Below are positions 25,929 to 35,252 of a stretch of 64,000 nt of DNA, piece after piece. Every line of letters starts with the position of its first letter. Positions within the stretch are counted from its first letter, which is position 1. The DNA is taken from positions 3,224,501-3,288,500 of the forward strand of contig NZ_CP014692.1 in assembly GCF_002005445.1 (NCBI RefSeq), read 5' to 3'. Both the position numbers and the translations under genes were made by a program. Origin of the DNA: Acetobacter aceti. GTDB taxonomy: Bacteria; Pseudomonadota; Alphaproteobacteria; Acetobacterales; Acetobacteraceae. The notes beneath the pieces are model-generated. The model was not told the origin of the DNA. It made no database searches and worked only from the letters and a program-made list of their open reading frames with translations.

Positions 25929-26918
25929 CTATGTCACTGGTCTGATCTCATCAAGGGCCATCCGCACAGATACGTTCCGGGGTATTGGATTGTCAGTTAT
26001 CGCATTCTGTGGCCAGAGGAATTCGTCCTTGAGGCTCGCGACCGACTGCTTTATCAATCCCACAAGGGATGCATTCACAGGCTTGCTCTGCGATGTCGCC
26101 AGAGAAATCGTGCGATAAACAGCAGGTTTTGTGATCAGCCGTGCCCTGAACTGTCCGGACAATATCTCCCGTTGCAGTGAAGCGGCCGGGAGAAGCGTCG
26201 CGGCAAGACCGGATGCGACGACTTGCAGAATAGCGGAATAGGAATCGCATTCAAACTGCACATGCGGTTCAAGGTTATTGCGGCTTGCCCATGCATCCAC
26301 GATCTGGCGCAGTCCGTGACGACGGCCTGGCAGTACGAGCTGGATGTTTTCAAGTTCAGCCGCTTCAACATCGTCACCGAATTCTAGCACTTCACTGTCG
26401 GGGGAGTGCCGTTCGATCAGATAGAGAGGTTGGCTGAACAGGGCTTCAAGATTCTGATGTGTTGTTCCCGGCGCATCATAGATTAGAGCGATGTCCAGCG
26501 ACCCGCCGCCGAGCGCCAGAAGAAGATCGCCGTTGCAACCATCAAGAAAACGCAGTTCAGCCTGAGCGTGGGCTGTGCGCAGGGAGCGTGCCAGAGGCGC
26601 AAGCAGAATGGCGCTGACGCTTGCTGGCATACCGATGGCTGCGGAGCCTAGCTGATCCGATGAGAAGTCACGAACTTTTTCGCGTGCATCATGTATCTGA
26701 CGGATGATTGCCCAGCCGAGATGCTGCAATAGTTCTCCCGCCTGAGTGACGACGACGCCTCTTCCGTTTCTGTACAGCAGAGGAACACGTAAATCTGTTT
26801 CCAGATCGCGGATGTGGCGACTCAACGCCGGCTGGGGCCGGCCAAGCTTCACAGATGCTCTCGAAAACGAACCACATTCCGCAACCGCAATGAAATATTC
26901 CAGATCCCTCACATTCAT
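25929..26918 (-). CDS. LysR-family transcriptional regulator
   Basis: 329 residues with the LysR N-terminal helix-turn-helix (MNVRDLEYFIAVAECGSFSR, then LGRPQPALSRHIRDLETDLR, residues 1-45) and a C-terminal periplasmic-binding-protein-like effector domain. LysR proteins usually activate nearby divergent genes on binding a pathway metabolite. It is convergent with hyuA-ridA and separated from it by a hairpin, so its target may be the 22965-23134 promoter region or its own. A remote target in block 2 is also possible. Confidence 0.92.
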   Translation of the reverse strand: MNVRDLEYFIAVAECGSFSRASVKLGRPQPALSRHIRDLETDLRVPLLYRNGRGVVVTQAGELLQHLGWAIIRQIHDAREKVRDFSSDQLGSAAIGMPASVSAILLAPLARSLRTAHAQAELRFLDGCNGDLLLALGGGSLDIALIYDAPGTTHQNLEALFSQPLYLIERHSPDSEVLEFGDDVEAAELENIQLVLPGRRHGLRQIVDAWASRNNLEPHVQFECDSYSAILQVVASGLAATLLPAASLQREILSGQFRARLITKPAVYRTISLATSQSKPVNASLVGLIKQSVASLKDEFLWPQNAITDNPIPRNVSVRMALDEIRPVT

Positions 26919-27231
26919 AGCAACAGCCTCGTTTGCATGATGAACAGCACGCCATCAGATCGAATATGGTGGAAAACACAGGGGAAATTGTCTTAACGGC
27001 AACTTCTATGACAAATTAGGATAAAAAAGTGAATTTATGTCAAGTTAATTTCGTTATTAAAAACATTATATAATTTAGTTTCAATTATAGGAATAAGTTG
27101 GAGGGATGGAAGAACCGTTTTTTTGAACTCCTGTTTCCTGATTTCAGGGCTATGACGATTTGATTGATGGTTGTCAGGGTAACTTTTTCTCTGCGTTTTG
27201 ATCCGTGTGGAGATATTGCCCCGCTGAGCTG
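26919..27231. other. AT-rich intergenic region before IS scar
   Basis: About 310 bp. The first ~190 bp are AT-rich (near 27030-27090) and must contain the LysR gene's promoter. 27110-27230 probably belongs to the end of the adjoining IS remnant, but I could not define a terminal repeat. Confidence 0.4.
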
Positions 27232-27591
27232 CTACGCGGTCGCACTGATCCGTTCCAGGAAGATAAAGCGGCGCATGTTGTAGACGATATTGGCTAGCCC
27301 GATCCTCATGGTGGTCCGTGTGATGTCGACGGTGCGTATGAACAATCCCATCTGTGATTTCTGATCGGCAAAGACATGCTCAACGCGAGACCAGATAACG
27401 GACTTGCCCGCATTGGATCGCTGGATATGACAGGGCATGGGCTTGAGACGCGGCTTTTTCCTATGAACCCTGGAGACAAAGCCCTGCTTTTCCATGAAGG
27501 CTTCATTGGCTTTTGAGCGGTAGGCGGTGTTGGCCCAGACATCAGACGCGGTATTGCTGCGGTCGAGTGACCCTGCCCAGAACATGCCCAC
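27232..27591 (-). pseudogene. C-terminal part of an IS5-family transposase
   Basis: Translation ending SRVEHVFADQKSQMGLFIRT then MRIGLANIVYNMRRFIFLER is the last third of an IS5-type DDE transposase: the glutamate of the catalytic triad lies in RVEHVFA, and DVWANTAYRSKAN contains the region after the second Asp. The N-terminal two thirds are missing and the upstream edge meets a different IS. A second copy of the last ~25 residues occurs at about 9335-9409. Confidence 0.7.
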
Positions 27592-27595
27592 GGAT

Positions 27596-28039
27596 TTAAG
27601 TTGGGGTCTGTGCGTTGCTATATGCCGTTATGGCATGTTGAGCGAAAGCCTCTGGCGTCATGCCATTGAGGCTGGTGTGGGGCCTGACGGCGTTATAGTC
27701 GGCACGCCAGGCGTCGATGACCGTCCGAGCGTGGGCGATGTTGCGGAACAAATGCTCGTTGATCATCATGTATTCGTTATCGTGATCGGCGGCCAGATGA
27801 TGAAAGATCTTCTCAATAACACCGCTTTCGCACCAGCGACGCAGACGGCGATGCACGTTTTTCCAGCCCCCGAACCGGGCCGGAAGGTCACGCCATGGAA
27901 TGCCCGTGCGATAGCGATACAGAACGATCTCCACAAACAGACGGTTGTCCGCTGCCGTGCCGCCAAGATGACCTTCACGACCGGGGAGAAGATCCTTTAT
28001 CCGCTCCCACTGGTCGTCGCGCAAACCGTATCGCCGCAT
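27596..28039 (-). pseudogene. Chimeric transposase ORF: IS5-type OrfA fused in frame to IS3-type OrfB tail
   Basis: A continuous 147-residue frame. Residues 1-93 (28039 down to 27761) are an IS427-group OrfA nearly identical to that at 7096 (RRYGLRDDQW ... HLAADHDNEYMMI). From 27760 the frame runs straight into NEHLFRNIAHARTVIDAWRA and YNAVRPHTSLNGMTPEAFAQ, the C-terminal end of an IS3-family integrase-core transposase. The junction is exactly between ATGATGATC and AACGAGCAT. The element's left terminus (GGCGTGTCGTCAGTTAAG on the minus strand) lies at about 28138. The chimera lacks a catalytic core. Confidence 0.75.
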
Positions 28040-28140
28040 TTGTCTGTCTCCACCAAAATCGGGGAAACAATCCGCACACGCAGACACAAAGTACAACCCT
28101 CACGTGCCACACTCAGGGCTTAACTGACGACACGCCGTAG

Positions 28141-28372
28141 GTGTTTAGTCCCGTGTTTTGATGGGTTGGGTTGATGATGAATCGTTCTGGTTCTGAAGTT
28201 TCTGTCTTGCAGATGTATTCGTAGGACGCGAGACCGTCGAGGGTCTTGAGCCTTCATTCGGGTTATACGCGACGATAAAGTCATTGAGGTGCGTCCTCAA
28301 CTGCTCATGGCTGTCATAATGGAATCGTTTAACGGTTGTTTCCTTGATCGTTCGGTTCATTCGCTCGTCCCA
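28141..28372 (-). pseudogene. 3' end of a second IS481-type element
   Basis: Begins with the IS481 terminus TGTTTAGTCCCGTGTTTTGA and encodes MNRTIKETTVKRFHYDSHEQ then LRTHLNDFIVAYN, closely related to but different from the IS481 transposase tail at 45505-45600 (MNRTIREATVKRFYYETHDQ). The frame is broken after AYN, and the element ends near 28372. A diverged relic. Confidence 0.7.
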
Positions 28373-28508
28373 TCAGGCTACCAGCCTGCACTCAACCAGT
28401 GATCCCGCCCTGCGATTTGTGCAACAGAGCCGCTCCTGAGCCTAAAACCGGGGGAGTTTTTCGAACCTTTCGGATGCTTGATCGAAACGTATTATGTTGC
28501 GAATCCGG

Positions 28509-28531
28509 AATATATATGATTTATATATATT
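28509..28531. promoter_or_regulatory. AT-only inverted repeat upstream of a TonB receptor
   Basis: Perfect inverted repeat AATATATAT (28509-28517), spacer GATTT, ATATATATT (28523-28531), ending about 60 bp before the receptor start at 28592. It could be an operator or simply a -10-like AT patch. No regulator can be assigned. Confidence 0.35.
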
Positions 28532-28591
28532 ATAAACACGTGATCATATGGAACACCAGCGCAGCTGGATTTCAGAGTGCGAGGTCGATAA

Positions 28592-31093
28592 ATGACTCGA
28601 CGTATCGGTTTTAAGGCTATCCTCTTTTGTAATATGAGCCTTGCCAGTTCTGCGCTCATATCAGCAGCATTCGGTGCTGCGCCAGTAAGGCACGTTGGCC
28701 ATAAGGCGACCGGTAAGCATGCTTCGCAGGCCGCAATATCGGCCTCGGAGATGAGCCACGCACGAGCCCCGGTCCAGTCAAGGCGGAGCGCCTTGCGTGC
28801 TGTTTCCTCACCTGAGCAAATCAGTGTTACCGGACAGACGTCGCGCACCTCCGTACTCTCGCCGTCGACGCCAGTACACAGCACCTCCCAGGTCACGGTG
28901 ATTTCCGGCGCTCAATTGCTGAGCACCGGGCAGACCAATGTGATGAGTGCGCTGGCTCAGGCTTCCGCTGCCATCACGGCGCCTCCACAGCCGGGTGTCG
29001 GTAACAACGCATTCGTGCAGACCATGCAGCTTCGCGGACAATCCGCTGATGATACGTTGATTCTTGTCAATGGACACCGTCGTCACCTTGGTGCCAATTT
29101 CAATGCGAATGCCGGACCAAACTGGGGAACTGAGCCGGCTGACATTTCGCTTATCCCTATTTCCGCAATTGATCATATTGAAGTCATCACCGAAGGAGCA
29201 TCGGCTTTGTATGGTGCGGATGCCATTGCCGGCGCGGTTAATATCGTCTTGAAAAACCGTGACCATGGCGGGTCCGTCAATTTTCAGAATAGTGGCTTCT
29301 ATGCTGGTGATGGGCAGGCCGTGAATGGATATGCTGATTATGGTACGAGTTTTGGAAAGTTGGGTGGATATCTGAATCTCGCAGCGCAGGTGACGCATCA
29401 GCAACCGAGCAACAGAAGTGGAGATTTTATTGGGCAGCTTTATCCTGTAGGGGACTCACGTAATGAAACGGCAAGCCGTGACGTTAACCGTATGCTGGGC
29501 GTTCCGAAGTCGACCATGGAAACGCTCAGTGAAAACATGCAGATTCCATTGGCACATAACGTAAACTTTTACAGCACCACGACATTCGGTCACCGTCGTG
29601 TTGATGTCGCTGAAACTTACCGTAGTGCAGCCAACAGTCTGACCAATAACGTGCTTTGGCCGAATGGCGCCATCCCCTACATCGACATGGATCAGTATGA
29701 TTTTGAAACGGATAATGGAATCAAGGCCCGTGCATTCGGTTTTTCATGGGATACGTATCTGAATTACGGGCGTGACAATCAAAGCTACTCCACGGTTCAT
29801 AGCAACAACATTTCACTCGGTAACAACAGCCCGCGCAATTTCTATGACGGCAAAGCCATTTCTTCCGAATTGTCGACTGGCCTGCGTGGCTCCCGTGAAT
29901 TCCATGTGGGCTGGCTACCGAAACCGATAGGATTACGGTTTGGCGGCGAATATCGTCACGATACATTCCAGATGACGGAAGGTGAAGAAGCCTCCTGGTA
30001 TGGTCTCGGCGCAACTGACCATGCTGGTAACGTGCCGCTCGCCGTAACTGACCGAAACCGTGACGTTTATGAGGGTAATGTCAATCTTGATTTCTTTGTC
30101 ACTAAAAATTGGGAATGGACAATTGGTGGACGTGCCACGAGCTATGCTCATCTAGCGACGGTTGAAACCGGAAGTATTGGCACGCGCTATAATTTCAATC
30201 GTAAATGGGCAATCCGTGCCAGTATCAACAACGGGTATCGTCCGCCGACCCTTGGACAGACTTATTATTTCTATAATGCCCCGTTCGCGACTTATTCGGT
30301 CGATCAGTTGCCTAATAGCAGCATCGCTGCACAGGCATTGGGGGCAGGAAAAATCAAGGGAGAGTCCTCCCGTAGTTACAGCATAGGCGTCGATGCCACG
30401 CCACTGGAAAACTGGCATCTTACAGGTAATCTTTACTATATTGCGATTAATGATCGCCTGGCCAGCACGACCACTCTGGGAGGTAATGCGGTCGCGGATA
30501 TTCTCGCGGCGTCTGGGTTGCAGAATGTGACCTATGCATCCTATTATACCAACCCGCTAAATACGCAGACCTATGGCGGTGATATTAGCACTGACTACAC
30601 GCTACACGTGCAGCGTGCCGGAACGTTCAAGTTCGCTTTCAGCTTCAATTATTCCGATAACGAAGTTCGAAGCTATAATAAGACACCTGCTATATTAGCC
30701 CAGTATGGTCTCACAAGTTACAATAAATATGCTGAAGAGATGCTGTTGCATTCGGCTCCTAAAAACCGGGAAAGTCTTTCGGTCAACTGGAATCTCGGAC
30801 GATGGAATGTCTTTGTGCAGGAACAGCGTTATGGCTCAACCCTATTTTTGGCAAGTCCAACCGCCGCTGGCGTGACACAGCGTCCGGCCTTCCTGACCAA
30901 CCTTGAGGTGTCCTACAAGATCCTCCCTCAATGGAGTCTGGCTGTTGGCGCCAACAATCTTGGCAACAAATACCCTACCCGTATCCCGAAATCCGTCTCG
31001 GGCCCGCTGTTTGGCGCTTACAAATATTCCTATTATTCGCCCTATGGTTTCAATGGTGGAATGTATTACGTCAGAACAAATTTCACATTCTGA
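28592..31093 (+). CDS. TonB-dependent outer-membrane receptor
   Basis: 833 residues: an N-terminal signal-like segment (IGFKAILFCNMSLASSALIS), a variable Ser/Ala/His-rich linker, a TonB-box-like element (PEQISVTG, about residue 73), then the plug with MQLRGQSADDTLILVNGHRR and the highly conserved IEVITEGASALYGADAIAGA (family signature 'IEVlrGpaSalYGadAigGviNI'). The rest is barrel, ending in Phe (YYVRTNFTF). No STN domain. The MFS gene follows 31 bp after the stop, so outer- and inner-membrane transport steps are probably co-transcribed with the 5-oxoprolinase genes. Substrate likely a cyclic amide or short peptide; this is inference from neighbours. Confidence 0.92.
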   Translation: MTRRIGFKAILFCNMSLASSALISAAFGAAPVRHVGHKATGKHASQAAISASEMSHARAPVQSRRSALRAVSSPEQISVTGQTSRTSVLSPSTPVHSTSQVTVISGAQLLSTGQTNVMSALAQASAAITAPPQPGVGNNAFVQTMQLRGQSADDTLILVNGHRRHLGANFNANAGPNWGTEPADISLIPISAIDHIEVITEGASALYGADAIAGAVNIVLKNRDHGGSVNFQNSGFYAGDGQAVNGYADYGTSFGKLGGYLNLAAQVTHQQPSNRSGDFIGQLYPVGDSRNETASRDVNRMLGVPKSTMETLSENMQIPLAHNVNFYSTTTFGHRRVDVAETYRSAANSLTNNVLWPNGAIPYIDMDQYDFETDNGIKARAFGFSWDTYLNYGRDNQSYSTVHSNNISLGNNSPRNFYDGKAISSELSTGLRGSREFHVGWLPKPIGLRFGGEYRHDTFQMTEGEEASWYGLGATDHAGNVPLAVTDRNRDVYEGNVNLDFFVTKNWEWTIGGRATSYAHLATVETGSIGTRYNFNRKWAIRASINNGYRPPTLGQTYYFYNAPFATYSVDQLPNSSIAAQALGAGKIKGESSRSYSIGVDATPLENWHLTGNLYYIAINDRLASTTTLGGNAVADILAASGLQNVTYASYYTNPLNTQTYGGDISTDYTLHVQRAGTFKFAFSFNYSDNEVRSYNKTPAILAQYGLTSYNKYAEEMLLHSAPKNRESLSVNWNLGRWNVFVQEQRYGSTLFLASPTAAGVTQRPAFLTNLEVSYKILPQWSLAVGANNLGNKYPTRIPKSVSGPLFGAYKYSYYSPYGFNGGMYYVRTNFTF

Positions 31094-31124
31094 TTGTTCT
31101 CTCCCTTTCTGTGAGGTGACTGTA

Positions 31125-32384
31125 TTGCCGTCCTCAGACATATCTGGAGTCAGCACCTCACCGTGTTCACTCCGTTTCCTAATTTACGTGATGACGATCG
31201 CCATGTGCATTATCTGCTATGGTGATCGCGCGGCGCTCTCTGTCTCCATGCCGCGCATCTCCAAAGAGTTCGGGCTGACGCCGGGTGAAACAGGTTGGGT
31301 TTTATCCAGTTTTCTGTGGTCGTATTTCTTTCTGAATTTGCCCAGCGCTATCATACTGGACAGAAAGGGGGCGCGTTTCGTGGGTGCTGCCGCAGTGACG
31401 CTTTGGTCCTGCGCCATGATTTTTGGTAGCCTTGCGACAACTGTGCCTGCCTTTATTGCGACACGTATTCTGCTCGGTGTGGGAGAAGCTCCGACTTTTG
31501 CACTTGGAAACAAGGTCATGCGTTATTGGTCGCGTCCTGGCGAACGCGGCTTGATGATGACAGCTTTCATCTGTGGCATCCCCATCGGTCTTGCGGTTGG
31601 AGCGGTAGCCAGCGCGTGGCTTGTAGAAGTGTTTGGCTGGCGTTCAACATTTGTGATCCTGGGGGCGTGTGGTCTGCTCTGGTCTCTGGTGTGGCTTTGG
31701 ATTTATCCTTCCCGTCTGGCGCTTCATCCTTCCACCCAACGCGGGACGTTCGTGGTCATTTCACTTCCAACACTGTTCGGATCCCGTGATTTCTGGGGTG
31801 TCGTGATTCCGCAATGCTGTGCCAATTACGCCAATTTCCTTTTAATGTCCTGGCTACCAATCATCCTGCGTGACACATTCCATGTTTCGCTGGTGCAATC
31901 AGGACTTTATACGGCGTACAGCTATCTGGGGGCCGCTATCCTGTCTCTCGTATTCGGCAAAGTCGGTGAACGCGCGGTCCGCGACGTCGAGAGAACACCT
32001 TCCGGCCGCCGTCATGCTGTAAGTTTCTTTTTGCTCATGGCGTCCACGCTTGGAATATTTCCTTTCTGCCACTCGCCGCTTGCCGCCATCTCCTTGCTTA
32101 TTTTCGCCATTGCCTGCGTGACTGCGGGGACAGGAGCCAATATGGCCCTGCTGGCTGATCTGGTTGCGGAACGGGAAAGTCTGGGGTCGGTGACTGGGTT
32201 GACCCTAACATTCAGCAATGGTCTGGGAATCGCTGCTCCGGTACTTACTGGCTATCTTCTTCAAGAGACTGGTAATTTCCATACAGTTTTCTACATTACG
32301 GCTGTCATTATCCTTCTCGGCGCCGGCGTCGTATTCCTGATGCCGCGTCATCCCATTCACGCTTACAGGATCACCGTATCATGA
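31125..32384 (+). CDS. MFS transporter, anion:cation symporter-like
   Basis: About 419 residues and 12 predicted membrane segments. The first has the motif YGDRAALSVSMPRISKEFGL, which is typical of the anion:cation symporter group (R-x-x-L/NVAxPxI), and the later GVGEAPTFALGNKVMRYWSR segment is equally characteristic. I place the start at TTG 31125, with AGGTG about eight bases upstream; GTG 31116 is an alternative. The longer frame back to 30903 overlaps the receptor gene and is rejected. The stop overlaps pxpB (ATGA), so it is coupled with 5-oxoprolinase. It may import 5-oxoproline or a related carboxylated lactam. Confidence 0.85.
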   Translation: MPSSDISGVSTSPCSLRFLIYVMTIAMCIICYGDRAALSVSMPRISKEFGLTPGETGWVLSSFLWSYFFLNLPSAIILDRKGARFVGAAAVTLWSCAMIFGSLATTVPAFIATRILLGVGEAPTFALGNKVMRYWSRPGERGLMMTAFICGIPIGLAVGAVASAWLVEVFGWRSTFVILGACGLLWSLVWLWIYPSRLALHPSTQRGTFVVISLPTLFGSRDFWGVVIPQCCANYANFLLMSWLPIILRDTFHVSLVQSGLYTAYSYLGAAILSLVFGKVGERAVRDVERTPSGRRHAVSFFLLMASTLGIFPFCHSPLAAISLLIFAIACVTAGTGANMALLADLVAERESLGSVTGLTLTFSNGLGIAAPVLTGYLLQETGNFHTVFYITAVIILLGAGVVFLMPRHPIHAYRITVS

Positions 32385-33022
32385 TCCGGATCAGCATCGC
32401 GGGGACTGGCGCCCTGCTGCTTGACGCCGCGCACGGCTCGTTTGACCAGTATGTGCAGGAACGTGTCTGGTCAGTCGCCCGCTGCTTGGCTACCCAGCCG
32501 GACATTCTTCAAGCCTTGCCGGGCGTGAACAATCTTCTGGTAATGTTCAATGTTATCGAGCAGGATGCGGTCACAATTGAACGCCGTTTGCGAGCATTGT
32601 GGGATGATACGTTCCCTGAGTCCCTCCCTGTCCGGACCATTGAGATTCCCGTGACATATGGTGGGACAGTTGGTGAGGATTTATCCGAAATAGCATATTT
32701 CGCGAATTTGACTGAAGAAGAAGTGATCGCGATTCATGTGGGCGGTGAATATCGCGTTGCCGCAATTGGGGCGATGCCGGGCTTTCCGTACCTGACCGGT
32801 CTTGACTCGCGTCTGGCGATACCGAGGCGGGCATCGCCTCGTGTAAGCGTTGAGCGGGGCGCAGTCTCGATCGGCGGGGGACAGGCCGGGATCATGCCCT
32901 GCACATCGCCAACAGGCTGGCACATTCTCGGTAAAACAGATGAAATTCTGTTCGACACGCATCGCGCTGAACCGTGCCTCTTCCGTCTGGGTGATCGCGT
33001 GCGGTTCAGGAGGATCGGATGA
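32381..33022 (+). CDS. pxpB: 5-oxoprolinase subunit B (KipI / allophanate-hydrolase subunit 1 family)
   Basis: 213 residues matching the PxpB/KipI family: a beta-rich N-terminus with NNLLVMFN, the central VTYGG (residues ~91-95), IGAMPGFPYLTGLDSRLAIP and SIGGGQAGIMPCTSPTGWHI, all hallmark segments. With PxpC and PxpA it forms the bacterial ATP-dependent 5-oxoprolinase that opens 5-oxo-L-proline (pyroglutamate) to glutamate. It overlaps the MFS stop and the pxpC start by four bases each (ATGA), so the three genes are tightly coupled. Confidence 0.93.
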   Translation: MIRISIAGTGALLLDAAHGSFDQYVQERVWSVARCLATQPDILQALPGVNNLLVMFNVIEQDAVTIERRLRALWDDTFPESLPVRTIEIPVTYGGTVGEDLSEIAYFANLTEEEVIAIHVGGEYRVAAIGAMPGFPYLTGLDSRLAIPRRASPRVSVERGAVSIGGGQAGIMPCTSPTGWHILGKTDEILFDTHRAEPCLFRLGDRVRFRRIG

Positions 33023-33993
33023 TTGAAATCCTGACAGGGTCACCGCTTAACACCATCCAGGATCTTGGTCGGCCACGAATGATGACATTGGGTGTGTCCC
33101 GCGGCGGGAGCATGGACCCCCTGGCTCTGATGGCGGGCAATCTGCTGCTTGGAAACAGTCTGGATGATGCGGGCATCGAGGTCGCATTCTTTCCTTTTAA
33201 GATAAGGTTTCTTTCCGATCAGACTGTTGCGGTAACTGGCGCACATGGACCTGCGCGTCTTGACGACATTCCTTTACCACCGGACTGGGCAGTACGCGCG
33301 AGGAAAGGACAAATCCTGACTCTTCAGGCCCCCACGCAAGGCGCGCGGAGGTATGTGACGTTTGGTGGTGGTCTGGATGTCCCGGTCATTCTGGCGTCCC
33401 GGTCCACGGACATGAAAGGCGGCTTCGGAGGGTTCGATGGTCGTCCGCTGCAAACAGGAGATCGATTGTCCGTGTTTGTCTCTGATGATTGTGCTGTCCC
33501 CGATTATGGTTATGGGCTGGCTCATCCATGTGACCTGCCGGAGACCTCCATTACTTACGTGCGCTGCCTCCCCGCCGCAGAATTCGATACATTCACGGAG
33601 GAATCACAGCAGTTGTTTTTCGGGCAGTTATGGACGGTAAGTCGAACGGCGAACCGTGTTGGGTATCGGCTGGAAGGCGAGCATCCTCTCAGTCTTCGCG
33701 TGCCACTGGAACTGCTGTCACATGGCATCGTCCCCGGTACGGTTCAGGTACCATCTTCCGGGATGCCTATTGTTCAGATGGCTGACGCCAACACCTGTGG
33801 CGGCTATCCGAAAATAGTCAACGTGATTGAACCGGACCTTCGTCTTCTGGCCCAGACCCAGACCGGACAGGAGATTCGCTTTGTGCGTGTTGAACTGGAC
33901 GACGCAGTCGTCGCCATTCGCAGGGAAGCCGAGCGGATGCGCGAACTCGGCCCCGCCCTGCTTACAGCGCGTAAAACGCTTCTTGCCAAATAA
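33019..33993 (+). CDS. pxpC: 5-oxoprolinase subunit C (KipA / biotin-dependent carboxyltransferase-like family)
   Basis: 324 residues of the PxpC/KipA family: an N-terminal TIQDLGRPRMMTLGVSRGGS segment, MDPLALMAGNLLLGN, a central YVTFGGGLDVPVILASRSTD, and GTVQVPSSGMPIVQMADANT toward the end. PxpC pairs with PxpB; both are homologous to domains of urea amidolyase and other biotin-dependent carboxylases, notable because accB and accC follow in the same operon. Separated from pxpA by 25 bp. Confidence 0.93.
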   Translation: MIEILTGSPLNTIQDLGRPRMMTLGVSRGGSMDPLALMAGNLLLGNSLDDAGIEVAFFPFKIRFLSDQTVAVTGAHGPARLDDIPLPPDWAVRARKGQILTLQAPTQGARRYVTFGGGLDVPVILASRSTDMKGGFGGFDGRPLQTGDRLSVFVSDDCAVPDYGYGLAHPCDLPETSITYVRCLPAAEFDTFTEESQQLFFGQLWTVSRTANRVGYRLEGEHPLSLRVPLELLSHGIVPGTVQVPSSGMPIVQMADANTCGGYPKIVNVIEPDLRLLAQTQTGQEIRFVRVELDDAVVAIRREAERMRELGPALLTARKTLLAK

Positions 33994-34018
33994 TGTGTGT
34001 CAATAAGGACTTCCTGAT

Positions 34019-34783
34019 ATGCCTGCTCTGACTGTCGATTTGAACGCGGATCTTGGCGAAAGTTTCGGTCATTATGTCATCGGCAGCGATTCCGAGATGC
34101 TTGATATCGTCACTTCGGCCAACGTCGCCTGCGGCTTCCATGGAGGTGACCCTGAAGTCATGGCTACGACATTCGCCACGGCGCGCGCGAAAGGCGTCGC
34201 CGTTGGCGCGCATCCGGGTTTCCCAGATCTGTGGGGCTTCGGGCGCCGTGTCATGCCGTTCAGTGTGGGTGAAATCGAACGCATCATTGCCTACCAGCTT
34301 GGCGCGGCGCAGGCTCTGGCCACTTATGCCGGATACCGCATTACCTATTTGAAAACTCACGGCGCCCTCGGGAATCTGACCGAGCGGGACGAAGCCGTGG
34401 CTACGGCTGTCGCCAACGCGGTTCAAAGTGTCGATCCGACGCTGCCCATCATGGCCATTGCGCTCAGCCATCTCGAACGGATTGGGCGTGAACGCGGAAT
34501 GGTTGTATTTTCGGAAATCTTTGCGGATCGTACCTACACGGAGGATGGCCATCTTGTATCCCGCAAGGAAGCTGATGCTGTTCTTCACGACGCTGATTTC
34601 GCGGCTGAGCGAGCTGTCCGCATGATTTCCAATGGTGCTATCGAAACCCGTTCCGGCGCGATGCTGCCAACTCAGATTGATTCTATCTGCGTGCATGGAG
34701 ATAACGCCCATTCAGTTGATGTCGCCCGTAAGGTAAGGGCCAGTCTCGAAAAATCCGGAATTTTTGTAAAAGCCCTGAGATAA
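34019..34783 (+). CDS. pxpA: 5-oxoprolinase subunit A (LamB/YcsF family)
   Basis: 254 residues with the LamB/YcsF signature at the N-terminus (VDLNADLGESFGHYVIGSDS), then ANVACGFHGGDPEVM with conserved His and Asp, GAHPGFPDLWGFGRR, and LKTHGALGN in the middle. PxpA is the third subunit of the 5-oxoprolinase complex. Order here is B-C-A. Length is the family's usual ~250. Confidence 0.95.
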   Translation: MPALTVDLNADLGESFGHYVIGSDSEMLDIVTSANVACGFHGGDPEVMATTFATARAKGVAVGAHPGFPDLWGFGRRVMPFSVGEIERIIAYQLGAAQALATYAGYRITYLKTHGALGNLTERDEAVATAVANAVQSVDPTLPIMAIALSHLERIGRERGMVVFSEIFADRTYTEDGHLVSRKEADAVLHDADFAAERAVRMISNGAIETRSGAMLPTQIDSICVHGDNAHSVDVARKVRASLEKSGIFVKALR

Positions 34784-34802
34784 CAAGAAGGAAACGACGT
34801 CA

Positions 34803-35252
34803 ATGACGATCGATCCGAAACGCGCTGAAGAGTTGATGGCGCGAATGCAAAAACTGGGCATTGCGGAACTTGAAGTCAGGCAGGGGGCGGAACGCTATCG
34901 GCTGGTTCGTTATACCCCTTCGTCGGAAGGTGAGGAGACCGCGCTTCGGCATGAGGCTGCCCCGTCATTCATGGTAACAGAAACACCAGCAGAAGGTGCG
35001 TCAACAACACGAATTGTGGCGGCGTCCATGCATGGTGTTTTCTATCAGGCTGCGGGACCGGGTCAGACTCCTTTCGTTAATGAAGGCACAACCGTGCAGG
35101 AAGGGGACACGCTTTATATTCTGGAAGTCATGAAGACCCTTTCTCGGGTCGAAGCCGAATTCCCGTGCAGGATCATTGAGATCATGGTGAGAGATGGACA
35201 GCCCGTGGAGCCCGGTATGCCACTGTTCACGGTGGAGGCCGCAAATGCGTGA
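34803..35252 (+). CDS. accB: Biotin carboxyl carrier protein
   Basis: 149 residues: an N-terminal region resembling acetyl-CoA carboxylase AccB, an acidic linker with Pro/Ala, and a C-terminal biotinyl domain with the attachment motif EVMKT (biotinylated Lys111) and GxP-turn segment (VEPGMPLF). It carries the carboxyl group made by AccC. Sitting in an oxoprolinase operon rather than next to the housekeeping acc genes, it is probably a paralogue for a dedicated carboxylation. It starts 19 bp after pxpA and overlaps accC by 8 bp. Confidence 0.9.
   Translation: MTIDPKRAEELMARMQKLGIAELEVRQGAERYRLVRYTPSSEGEETALRHEAAPSFMVTETPAEGASTTRIVAASMHGVFYQAAGPGQTPFVNEGTTVQEGDTLYILEVMKTLSRVEAEFPCRIIEIMVRDGQPVEPGMPLFTVEAANA

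Noticed and set aside
30903..31124. Upstream extension of the MFS gene to ATG 30903
   Set aside because: It overlaps the end of the TonB receptor by about 190 bases and adds a non-membrane, non-homologous N-terminus; a TTG start near 31125 fits the family.
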